Assembly (NCBI RefSeq): GCF_035594125.1
Contig: NC_087198.1
Span: 1,733,279 to 1,797,278 of the forward strand
DNA: 64,000 bases
Direction of reading: 5' to 3'
Source of the DNA: Scylla paramamosain
Lineage: Eukaryota; Arthropoda; Malacostraca; Decapoda; Portunidae
This document shows, piece by piece, positions 22,286 through 34,040 of this stretch. The translations under genes and the position numbers were made by a program. The stretch's first letter is position 1. Each line of letters begins with the position of its first letter. The notes under the pieces are model-generated. The model made no database searches and was not told where the DNA came from. It was given only the letters and a program-made list of their open reading frames with translations.

Positions 22286-23583
22286 GCAAAAAACGCAAAA
22301 ACTCGTGTATATAAAGAAGTTTCTTAGATACCAATATGCTGAAACTCATGAATAACAATCTTAATTGAAAAACAGAACAACATTACCAAATGCGTGTATT
22401 TTGAGTGTTTTTTTTTTTCGCATTCTTCGCAAAACCCTAAAAAGCATGCGAAACTAGTTTTATGTGGGAAAAAATGGCATTACCAGAAGTATCTTTTCAG
22501 TGTTTTTGAGCGTGTTAGGCAATAAAGCACTAAAAGCAGGGCAATCATATTACATTGGAATAAAACCAACTTTCACCAAGAACTTGCCTTCAAGTGTTTT
22601 TCAGCTCCTTACATACCAAATCGCTAAAATGCATGCAAAACACTCCTTTATGGAAAAGCAGAATAACATTACCAAAAACAAGTGTTTTGAGTGTTTTTTA
22701 TCATGTTACCAATAAAAACGCTTAAATACATGCAAAGATCCCCATATTTGGAAAACGAAAGGACATTACGAGAAATGTGTATCATGAATGTTTTTAAGTT
22801 CCTTAAATACCAAAACGTTAAAACCTACAAATAACACTCTTAATAGAGGAAAAAAAAAATAAATAAAAAAATATAATTTTTATTTTTTTTTTGTTATTGA
22901 TGTTCATAGGTACCAAGATGCCAAAATTCTGGCAAAATTCAGGGAAATTATGTGGAAAAAACATTATCAAAAAAGATAATTTTACCTTTTTTTCGGAGTT
23001 ATGTTCCAAACCATAAAGTGTATGCAAAAGCCACCTATCTGATAAAATTTAACGACTTTACAAGAAACCTGTCTTTTGAGTGTTTTTCTGCATGTTAGGC
23101 ACCAAAACGATAAATAATATGAAAGTCACTATATGGAAATCAAAAACAAAATTACTGAAAACGTGTCTTTTAAAAGATTTACGTAGAAAAACGCAAAAAC
23201 GGATGCAAACCAACCAATATGAAGAAATAGAATAACATTAGCAAAAAAGTATATTTTGTGTGTTTTTGAGCTTGTTACATAAAAAAAAAAACGTGAAAAT
23301 GGATGCAAAGCACTCTATATAAGGAAAAAAAAAAAGGACATAACGAGAAACGTGTATAATGAGTGTTTTGTAGTTTCACCAGAACCACAAGGCAAAAAAC
23401 GCAAAAACTCGACTATGGAGAAGTTTCTAAGATACCAAAATACTGAAACTCATGAATAACACTCTTAATTAAGAAACAGAAGAACCTTACTAAATGCGTG
23501 TATTTTGAGTGTTTTTTTTTACATTCTTAGTTACCAAAACCCCAAATTCCATGCGATACTAGCTTTATGTGGGAAAAAAATTA

Positions 23584-23737
23584 CCCTGAGGCATTTGGGA
23601 AGAGTAAGAGAAAATTACAAATTTATGGATGGGGATGATAGGTGGAAATAGGTAGGCATATTTCATACAAGTACTGCCACTTGTAGGCCTGATGCCTTCT
23701 TGCAGATTTACTTATTTCTTATGTTCTTATGTTCTTA
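23584..23737 (+). mobile_element. LINE 3'-end fragment (TTCTTATG-tailed family)
   Basis: About 154 bp unrelated to the satellite. It contains GGTGGAAATAGGTAGGCATA, ACTGCCACTTGTAGGCCTGA and TTCTTGCAGATTTACTTATT, and ends in TTTCTTATGTTCTTATG directly before the monomer TTACCAAAAGCGTG. The last ~40 bp and the downstream satellite match those of the LINE relic ending at 14275, so both derive from one insertion event that was later copied with its flank. No coding sequence is left. I recognise the 3' sequence style from decapod crustacean LINEs; this is from memory and unverified. Confidence 0.82.
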
Positions 23738-26700
23738 TTACCAAAAGCGTGTATTTTAAGTGTTTTTCAGCTATTACGTGAAAAAAAATGCCAAAATGCA
23801 TGCAAAGCACCCTATATGAAGAAAAGAGCGATATTACGAGAAACTTGCATTATGAGTGTTTTTGAGATTCTTAGGTACCAAAACGCTGAAACTCATGAAT
23901 AACACTCTTAATTCAGATGCAGAACAACCTTAGCGTGTATTTTGAGTGTTTTTCACATTCTTAGTTACCAAAACCCCAAATTGCGAAACTAGCTTTATGT
24001 GGAAAAAAAAAATGACATTACCAGAAGAGTGTCTTTTGATTATGTTGATTGTGTTAGGCATTAAAGCACTATAAAGCAGGCAATCACATTACATGGAAAT
24101 AAAACCAAATTTTACCAAGAACTTGCCTTTAAGTGTTTTTGAGCTCCTTACATATTGAAACGCTAAAACGCATGCAAAACACCCTTTATGGAAAAACACA
24201 AAAACATTACAAAAAACATGTATTTTGAGTGTTTTTGATCAAGTTACCTATAAAAACGCTTAAATACATGCAAAGAACCCTATATTTGGGAAACGAAAGG
24301 ACATTATGAGAAACGTGTATTATGAGTCTTTTTAAGTTCCTTAAGTACCAAAAACCTAAAACCCACAAATAAAACTCTTTATAGAGAAAAAAATAAATCA
24401 ATAAAAAAAATAGCATTTTTTTTTTTTGTTATTCATCTTCATAGGTATCAAGATGCCAAAATTCTGGCAAAATTCAGGGAAATTATGTGGAAAAAAGAAC
24501 ATTATCAAAAAAGTTAATTCTAGATTTCTTTCGGATTGTTATGTACCAAACCCTAAAGTGCATGGAAAGCCACCTATATATGGAAATTAAACGACTTTAC
24601 AAGAAACCTGTCTTTTGAGTGTTTTTTAGCATGTTAGGCACCAAAACGATAAATACCATTGAAGTGCCAAAGCCACCTATATGAGGAAATTAAACGACTT
24701 TACCAGAAACCTATCTTTTGAGTGATTTTCAGCTTGTTAGGCATCAAAACGATAAATAATATGGAAGTCACTCTATATGAGAATCCAAAACAAAATACTG
24801 AAAACGTGTCTTTTCTGTGTTTTAGGTAGAAAAACGCTAAAACGGATGTAAACCAACAAATATGAAGAAATAGAATATTACCAAAATGGTATATTTTGAG
24901 TGTTTTTATCTTGTTACCTACAAAAAACGCGAAAAAGGATGCAAAGCACTATATATTGGGAAACAAAAGGACATTACGAGAAACGTGAATAATGAGAGTT
25001 TTATAGTTTCACAAGAACCATAAGGCAAAAAACGCAAAAACTCGCTTATATGGAGAAGTTTCTTAGTTACCAAAATGCTGGTACTCATGAATAACACTCT
25101 TAAATGAGAAACATAACAACCTTACGAAATGCGTGTATTTTGAGTGTTTTTCACATTCTTATTTACCAAAACCCCAAATTACATGTAAAACTATCTTTAT
25201 GTTGGTAATAAATGACATTACCAGAAAAGTGACCTTGAATGGTTTTGAGCGTGTTAGGCAATAAAGCACTAAAAAGCAGGGCAATAACATTACATGGGAA
25301 TGAAACCAACTTTTACCAAGAATATGCCTTTAAGTGTTTTTCAGCTTGCTAGGCACCAAAACGATAAATAACATGGAAGTCACTCTATATGGGAATCCAA
25401 AACAAAATTACTGAAAACGTGTCTTTTCGGTGTTTTACGTAGAAAAACGCTAAAACGGATGCAAACCAACCAATATGAAAAAAAAAATAGAATAACATTA
25501 CAAAAAAACTATATTTTCAGTATTTTTGAGCTGGTTACCTACAAAAAAGGTAAAAATGGATGCAAAGCACTCCCTATTGAGAAAGAAAAGGACATTACGA
25601 GAAACGTGTATAATGAGTGTCTTATTATTTTCGAGCAAAAGAACTTGTGGTTCACAAGAACCACAAGGCAAAAAGCGCAAAAACTTGTGTATATAAAGAA
25701 GTTTCTTAGATACGAAAAAGCTGAAACTCATGAATAACAATCTTAATTGAGAAACAGAACAATCTTACCAAAAGCGTGTATTTTCATTGTTTTTCACATT
25801 GTTAGTTAGCAAAATCCCAAAAAGCATGCGAAACTACCTTTATGTGAGAAAGAAATGACATTACCAGAAGTGTCTTTTAAGTGTTTTTGAGCGTGTTTGG
25901 CAATAAAGCACTAGAAAGCAGGGCAATCACATTACATGAGAATAAAACCAACTTTGACCAAGAACTTGCCATTATGTGTTTTTGAGCTCCTTACATACCA
26001 AAACGCTAAAACGCATGCAAAACACTCCTTTATGGAGAAGCAGAAAAAAACATTACAAAAAACATGTGTTTTAAGTGTTTTTCATCATGTTACCTATAAA
26101 AACGCTCAAATACATGCAAAGAACCCTATCTTTGGGAAACGAAAGGACATTACAAAAAACGTGTATTATGACTGTTTTGAAGTTCCATAAGTACCAAAAC
26201 GTTAAAACCCACAAATAACACTCTTTAAAGAGAAAAAAAAATACAAAATTCTGCCAAAATTCAGGGAATTTATGTGGAAAAAAGAACATTATCAAAAAAA
26301 GTTAATTATAGCTATTTTTTCGGATTGTTATTTACCAAACCTTAAAGTGCATGCAAAGCCACCTATAAGAGGAAATTAAACGACTTTACCAGAAACCTGT
26401 CTTTTCAGTGTTTTTCAGTATGTTAGGCACCAAACCGATAAATAATATGGAAGTCAGTCAATATGTGAATCCAAACAAAATTACTGAAAACGTGTCTTTT
26501 CAGCGTTTTACGTAGAAAAAAACGCTAAAACGGATGCAAAGCAACGAATATGAAGAAATAGAATAATATTACCAAAACGTATTTTGGGGCTTTTATACCT
26601 ACAAAAAAAAAAAAAAAAAGCGAAAATGGATGTAAAAGCACTCTATATTGGGAAGAAAAAAGGATATTTAGAGAAACGTGTATAATGATTGTTATATAGT

Positions 26701-27869
26701 TTCACAAGAACCACAAGACAAAAAACGCAAAAACTCGTGTATATAGAGAATTTTCTTACATACCAAAATGCTAAAACTCATGAATAACACTTTTAATTGA
26801 GAAACTGAACTACCTTACCAAATGTGTGTATTTTGAGTGTTTTTCACATTCTTAGTTACGAAAATCCCAAATTACATTTATACATTATTTTGTTACATTA
26901 TTTTGAGTGTTTTTTGATCATGTTACCTATAAAAACGCTTAAATACATGCAAAGAATTCTATGTCTGTGAAACGAAAGGACATTACGAAAATCGTGTATT
27001 ATGATTGTTTTTAATTTCTTTAATTACCAAAAAACTAAAACCCACAAATAGAGAAAAAATAAATAACAAAAAATAGATTTTTTTTTTTGTTATTCATCTA
27101 AATAGGTATGAAGATGCCAAAATTCAGGCAAAATTCAGGGAAATTATGTAAAAAACACATTATAAAATTTTTTTTTTTATTTTTTCCGGAATTATGTACC
27201 AAACCCAGAAGTGCATGCAAAGCCACCTATATGGGGAAATTACACGACTTTACCAGAAATCTGTCTTTTGAGTGTTTTTTCCAGCAATTTCAACAATATT
27301 ACTGAAAACGTGTCTTTTCAGTGATTTACGAAGAAAAACGCTAAAACGGATGCAAGCCAACCAATATGAAGAAATACAATAACATTACCAAAAAGATATA
27401 TTTTGAGTGTTTTTCAGCTTGTTACCTACAAAAAATGCGAAAATGGATGGAAAGCACTCTATATTGGGAAACAAAAGAACATTACGAAAAACGTGTATAA
27501 TGAGTGTTTTATAGTTTCACACGAACCACAAGGCAAAAAACACAAAAATTCGTGTATATAGAGAAGTTTCTTCCATACCAAAATGCTGAAATGCATGAAT
27601 AACGCTTTTAATTGAGAAACTGAACTACCTTACCAAATGTGTGTATTTTGAGTGTTTTTCACATTCTTAGTTACGAAAATCCCAAATTACATGCCAAACT
27701 ACCTTTATGTGGAAAAAAAAAATGACATTACCAAAAAAGTGTTTTTTTAGTGTTTTTGAGCGTGATATGCAACAAAGCACTAAAAAGCAGAACAATCACA
27801 TTACATGGGAATAAAACCAACTTTTACGAAGGACTTGCCTTTAAGTGTTTTTTAACTCCTTACATACCA

Positions 27870-30800
27870 AATCGCTAAAACACATGCAAAACACCCTTTA
27901 TGGAGAAACAGAATAACATTACCAAAAACATGTATTTTGAGTTTTTTTTTATCATGTAACCTATAAAAACGCTTAAATACATGTAAAGGACCCTATGTTT
28001 GTATAACAAAAGGACATTACGAAAATCGTGTATTATGAGTGTTTTTAAGTTCCTTAAGTACCAAAAAGCTAAAACCCATAAATAACACTTTATAAAGAGA
28101 AATTTTTTTTTTTTTTTGTTATTCATTTTCAAAGGTACCGAGATGCCAAAATTCTGGCAAAATTCATGGAAATTTTGTAAAAAAAATCTTTATAAAAATA
28201 ATAATTTTAGCCTTTTCCGGAGTTATGTACAAACCCTGAAGTGCATGCAAATCCACCTATATGGGGAAATTACACGACTTTACCAGAAACCTGTCTTTTG
28301 AGTGTTTTCAGCAATTTCAACAATATTACTGAAAAAGTGTCTTTTCAGTGATTTACTTAAAAAAACGCTAAAATGGAAGTAAACAAATCAATAAGAAGAA
28401 ATAGAATAACATTACCAAAAAGATATATTTTTATGTGTTTTTGAGCTTGTTACCTACAAAAAAAGCAAAAAATGGATGGAAAGCACTTGATATTGCCAAA
28501 GAAAAGGACATTACGAGAAACGTGTATGAGTGTTTAATTGTTTGACAAGAACCACAAGGTAAAAAACTAAAAAAACTCGTGTACATAAAGAAGATTCTTA
28601 CATACTAAAAAGATGAAACTCATGAATAACACTTTTAATTTTGAAACAAAAATACCTTACCAAATGTGTGTATTTGAAAAGTTTCTTACATACCAAAATG
28701 CTGAAATTCATGAATAACACTTTTAATTAAGAAATAGAAAAACCTTATTAATGGCTGTGTTTTGAGTTTTTTTTTCACATTCTTAGTTACCAAATTCCCA
28801 AATTCCATGCAAAACTAGCTTTATGTGGGAAATAAATGATATTACCAGAAAAGTGTCTTTTGAGTGTTTTGAGCGTGTTAAAGCACTAAAAAGCAGGGTA
28901 ATAAATGGGAATAAAAACAACTTTTACCAAGAACTTGCCTTTAAGTGTTTTTGAGCTCATTAGATACCTAAACGCTAAAATGCATGCAAAACATTTTTTT
29001 ATGGAGAAACAGAATAAAATTACCAAAAACATATTTTTTGGGTTTTGATCATGTTATCTATAAAAACGCTTAAATACATATAAAGAACCTTATATTTGCG
29101 AAACGAAAGGACATTACGAGAAATGTGTATTATAAGTGTTTTTAAGTTCCTAAAGTACCAAAAAGATAAAACCCACAAATAACACTCTTTATTTAGAAAA
29201 AAAAGTAAGAAAATAAAAAAATAGGATTTTTTTTTTGTTATTCATCTTCACAGGTAACGAGATTCCAAAATTCTGGGAAAATTCAGGGCTATTATATGAT
29301 AAAAGAAAATTATCAAAAAAGTTAATTTTAGCTTTTTTTTTTTGGATTGTTATATACCAAACCCTAAAGTGCATCCAAAGACTCCTATATGAGGAAATTA
29401 AACGACCTTAGCAGAAATCTGTTTTTTGAGTGTTTTTCAGCATGTTAGGCACCAAAACGATAAATAATAAGGAACTCACCCTATATGAGAATCAAAAACA
29501 AACTTGCTGAAAACGTGTCTTTTCAGTGTTTTACATAGAAAAACGCTGAAACGGATGCAAACCAACCAATATCAACAAATAGAAAAAACATTACCAAAAA
29601 GGTATATTTTGAGTGTTTATGTAATTGTTACCTAGAAAAAAACGGGAAAATTGATGCAAAGCACTCTACATAAGAAAACAAAAGGACTTTGCAAGAAAAG
29701 TGTATAATGAGTTTTTTTTTATAGTTCAAACGAACCAAAAGGCAAAAAACACAAAAACTCGTGTATATGGAGAATGTTCCTAGATACCAAAATGCTGGAA
29801 CTCATGAACTGAGAAACAGAACAACCTTACTAAACGCGTGTATTTTGCGTGCTTTTCACATTCTTAGTTATCAAAACCCTAAATTACATGCGAAACCACC
29901 TTTATGTGTCTTTTAAGGGTTTTTGAGCGTGATAGGCAATAAATCACTAAAAAGCACAGCAATGAAATTACATTAGAATAACACCATTTTTATACCAAAA
30001 ACTTGCCTTTAAGTGTTTTTGAGCTCCTTATATAACAAACCGCTAAAACGCATGCAAAACAAACTTTATGGAGAAACAGAATAACATTACCGAAAACATA
30101 TATTTTGAGCGTTTTTTGATCATGTTATCTATAAAAACGCTTAAATACATGCAAAGAACATTATGTTTGGGAAACAAAAGGACATTACGAGAAACGTGTA
30201 TTATGAGTGTTTTTTTTTTAAAGTTCTTTAAGTACCAAAAAGCTAAAACCCACAAATAACACTCTTTATTTAGAAAATAAAAAAAAAAAAAAAATAATAA
30301 AAAATTGGATTTTTTTTTTTTTGTTATTCATCTTCATAGTACCGAGATGCCAAAATTCTGGGAAAATTCAGGGCAATCGTATGATAAAAGAATATTATAA
30401 AAAAAGTTAATTTCAGCTTTTTTTTTTTTTTCGAACTGTTATGTACCAAACCCGAAAGTGTATGCAAAGCCTCCTATATGAAGAAATTTAACGACCTTAC
30501 CAGATATCTGTGTTTTGAGTGTTTTTTTTAGCACGTTAAGCACCAAAACGATAAATAATAAGGAACTCATCTTCACATGGGGATGCAAAACAAAATTACT
30601 GAAAACGTGTCTTCTCAGTGTTTTACGTAGAAAAACGCTAAAACGGATGCAAAGCAACAAATATAAAGAAATAGAAAAACGTTACTAAAAAGATATATTT
30701 TGAGTGTTTTGAGCTTATTACCTACAAAAAACGCGAAAATTGATGCAAAGCATATTGAAAAACAAAAGGACATTACAAGAAAAGTGTATAATGATTGTTT

Positions 30801-33596
30801 TATAGTTCAAAAGAACCACAAGGCAAAAAACGCAAAACCTCGTGTATATGGAGAGGTTTCCTAGATACAAAAATGCTGAAACTCATGTATAACATTCTTA
30901 ATTGAGAAACAGAACAACCTCAATAAATGCGTGTATTTTGAGTGCTTTTCACATTCTTAGTTACCAAAACCCCAAATTGCATGCGAAAATAGATTTGTGC
31001 GAAAAAAAAGACTTTACCAGAAAAGTGTCTTTTCAGTGTTTTTGAGCGTGATAGGCAATAAAGCACTAAAAAGGAAGGCAATCACATTACATTGGAGGAA
31101 ATCGAATTTTTACCAAAAACTTGCCTTTAAGTGTTTTTTGAGCTCCTTATATACCAAAACACTAAAACGCATGCAAAACACTCTTTATGGTGAAACAGAA
31201 TAATATTACCAAAAACATATATTTTGAGTGTTTTTGATCATGTTACCAATGAAAACGCTAAAATACATGCAAAGAACTCTATTTTTAGGAAACGAAAGGA
31301 GATTACGAGAAACGTGTATTATGAGTGTTTTTAAGTTCATTAAGTTCATTAAGTTCAAAAAGGTAAAAGCCACAAATAACATTCTTTATTGAGAAACATT
31401 AAATAAATAAAAAAAAATGCGATATTTTTTTTCTTTCTTATTCATCTTCACAGGTACCGAGATGCCAAAATTCGGGCAAAATTAAGGAAATTATGTGAAA
31501 TAAGAACATTAACAAAAAAGTTAGGTTTAGTTTTTTTTTTTTCGGACTATTATGTACCAAACCCCTAAAGTGCATGCAAAGCCACCTATATGGGGAAATT
31601 AAACATCTTTGCCAGAAAACGGTCTCATGAGAGTTTTTCAGCATCTTAGGAACCAACACGATAAATAACATGGAAGTCAATCTATATGGGAATCCAAAAC
31701 AATATTACTAAAAACGTGTTTTTTTCTGTGTTTTACGTAGAAAAATGCTAAAACGGATGCAAACCAACCAATATGAAGGAATAGAATAATAGAATTTTGA
31801 GTGTTTTTGAAATTGTTACCTACAAAAAACGCGAAAATAGATGGAAAGCTCTCTATATTGGGAAGCAAAAGGACATTACGAGAAACGTGTATAATGAGTG
31901 TTTTATAGTTCCACAAGAACTATAAGGCAAAAAACGCAAAAACTCGTGTATATAGAGAAGTTTCTTACATTTCAAAATGTTGAAACTCTGGAACAACACT
32001 TATAATTGAGAAACAGAACAATCTTACTAAATGCGTGTATTTTGAGTGCTTTTCACATCCTTAGTTACCAAAACCCCAAATTGCATGCGAAACCAGCTTT
32101 ATGTGGGAAAAAATGACATTACCAGAAAAATATCTTTTGAGTGTTTTTGAGCGTGTTAGGTAATAAAGCACTAAAAAGCAGGGCAATCACATTACATTGA
32201 AATAAAACCAATTTTTAACAAGAACTTGCCTTTAAGTGTATTTGAGCTCCTTATATACCAAAACACTAAAATGCATGCAAAATACACTTTAGGGTGAAAC
32301 AAAATAACATTACCAAAACATGTTTTTTGAGTGTTTTTGATCATGTTACCAATAAAAACGCTTAAATACATGCAAAGAACCCTAGTTTTGGGAAACGGAA
32401 GGACATTACGAGAAACGTGTATTATGAGTGTTTTTAAGTTCATTAAGTACGAAAAAGCTAAAAGCCACAAATTATACTCTTTATTGAGAAAAAAATAATT
32501 AAAATAAATAAAACAATATGATATTTTTTTTTTCATTCTTATTCATCTTCACAGGTAAGGAGGTGCCAAATTCGGGCAAAGATCAGAAAATTATATAAAA
32601 TAAGAACATTATCAAAAAAGTTACATTTAGATTTTTTTCGGAGTGTTATGTACCAAACCCCTAAATTGCATGCAAAGCCACATATATGGGGAAATTGAAA
32701 GAAAACTGACTTATGAGGGTTTTTCAGCATGTTAGGAACCAACACGATAAAACACAAAGAAGTCAATCTATATGGGAATCGAAAAATAAATTACTGAAAA
32801 CGCGTCTTTTCGGTGTTTTACGTAGAAAACGCTAAAACGGATGCAAACCAACCAAAATGAAGAAATAGAATAACATTACCAAAAAGGTATATTTTGAGTG
32901 TTTTTGATATTACCTACAAAAAACTCGAAAATGGATGGAAAGCACTCTATATTGGGAGGCAAAAGGCACCAAAAAACATTTTAGGCACCAAAACGATAAA
33001 TAATATGAAAGTCACTCTATATCGAAATCCAAAGCAATATTACTGGAAACGTGTCTTTTAAAAGATTTACGTAGAAAAACGCTAAAACAGATGTAAACCA
33101 ACCAATATGAAGAAATAGAATAATATTACCAAAACATATATTTTGTGTGTTCTTGAGCTTGTTACATAAAAAAAATGCGAAAATATATGCAAAGCACTCT
33201 ATATAAGTATAAAAAAAAAAGACATAACGAGAAACGTGTATAAAGAATTTTTTATAGTTTCACCAGAATCACAAGCCAAAAAACGCAAAAACTCGACTAT
33301 ATGGAGAAGTTTCTAAGATACCAAAATACTGAAACTCATGAATAACACTTTTAATGAATAAACAGAACAACCTTACTAAATGCGTGTATTTTGAGTGTTA
33401 TTTTACATTCTTAGTTACCAAAACCCCAAATTCCATGCGAAACTAGCTTCATGTAGGAAAAAAAATGACATTATCAGAAAAGTGTCTTTGAGTGTTTTTG
33501 AGCGTGTTAGGCAATAAAGCACTAAAAAGCAGGGCAATCACATTACATGGGAATAAAACCAACTTTTACGAAGAACTTGCCTTTTAGTGTTTTTGA
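27870..33596 (+). repeat. Representative super-repeat (~5.7 kb) of five ordered HOR variants
   Basis: The 1.1-kb variants here recur in the same order elsewhere. The unit at 27951 (marker GTTTGTATAACAAAAGG) matches 5171 and the reverse array at 57859. The unit at 29047 (TTTGCGAAACGAAAGG) matches 6295 and reverse 56766. The unit at 30118 (AACATTATGTTTGGGAAAC) matches 7432, 41446 and reverse 55660. The unit at 31236 matches reverse 54594, and 32339 (marker TTTAAGTGTATTTGAGC at its J monomer) matches reverse 63721. The series then reaches a flipped segment (J1 at 33596). In the reverse array two J1 junctions, 53352 and 62425, lie about 5.74 kb apart once the ~3.33-kb LINE is subtracted. This is the best estimate of the period. 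Confidence 0.75.
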
Positions 33597-34040
33597 CACG
33601 CATTTAGTAAGGTTGCTCTGTTTCTCAATTAAGAGTGTTATTCAAGAGTTTCAGCATATACACGAGTTTTTGCGTTTTTTGCCTTGTGGTTTTTTTGAAC
33701 TATTAAACATTCATTATACACTTTTCTCGCAATGTCCCTTTCTTTCCCAATATAGAGTGCTTTGTATCAATTTTCGCGTTTTTTTTTTTGTAGCAAACAA
33801 GCACAAAAACAATCAAAATATACATTTTTGGTAATGTTATTCTGCTTCTTGATATTGGTTCGTTTTAGCGTTTTTCTACGTAAAACACTTAGAAGACACG
33901 TTTTCAGTAATTTTCTTTTGGATTCCCACATAGAGTGAGTTCCTTATTATTTATCGTTTTGGTGCCTAATATGCTGAAAAACACTGAAAAGACATATTTC
34001 TTGTTAGTCTTTAATTTCCTCATATGGGAGGCTTTGCATG
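33597..34040 (-). repeat. Flipped HOR segment, copy 2
   Basis: Reverse-oriented monomers of types H to C between forward flanks. J1 is at 33596/33597 (GTTTTTGACACGCATTTAGT, identical to copy 1) and J2 is at 34040/34041 (GGCTTTGCATG joined to TCTTTTAAGTG). Its length of 444 bp compares with 461 bp for copy 1. The unit upstream carries the unusual E-monomer variant CTTTTAAAAGATTTACGTAG, also found upstream of the other J1 junctions, so the flip has a fixed place in the super-repeat. Confidence 0.88.

Larger units (their letters stand above)
14276..23583 (+). repeat. Higher-order satellite array, block IIa (forward)
   Basis: It begins with one or two monomeric-type units (to about 14410: TTTTTCAGCTATTACGTG, AGATTCTTAGGTACC), then phased HORs start at an H monomer. 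Type-A monomers start near 14785, 15854, 16963, 18178, 19308, 20112, 21794 and 22699. Spacing is 1.07-1.2 kb, except 0.80 kb at 19308-20112 and 1.68 kb at 20112-21794, where units have been partly lost or repeated. Around 20800-21000 part of the B2/C region is tandemly doubled (two GCAATCATATGATAAAACAA copies). A local doubling of G2/H occurs near 17690-17880. No gene, RNA or other mobile element is visible. Confidence 0.9.
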
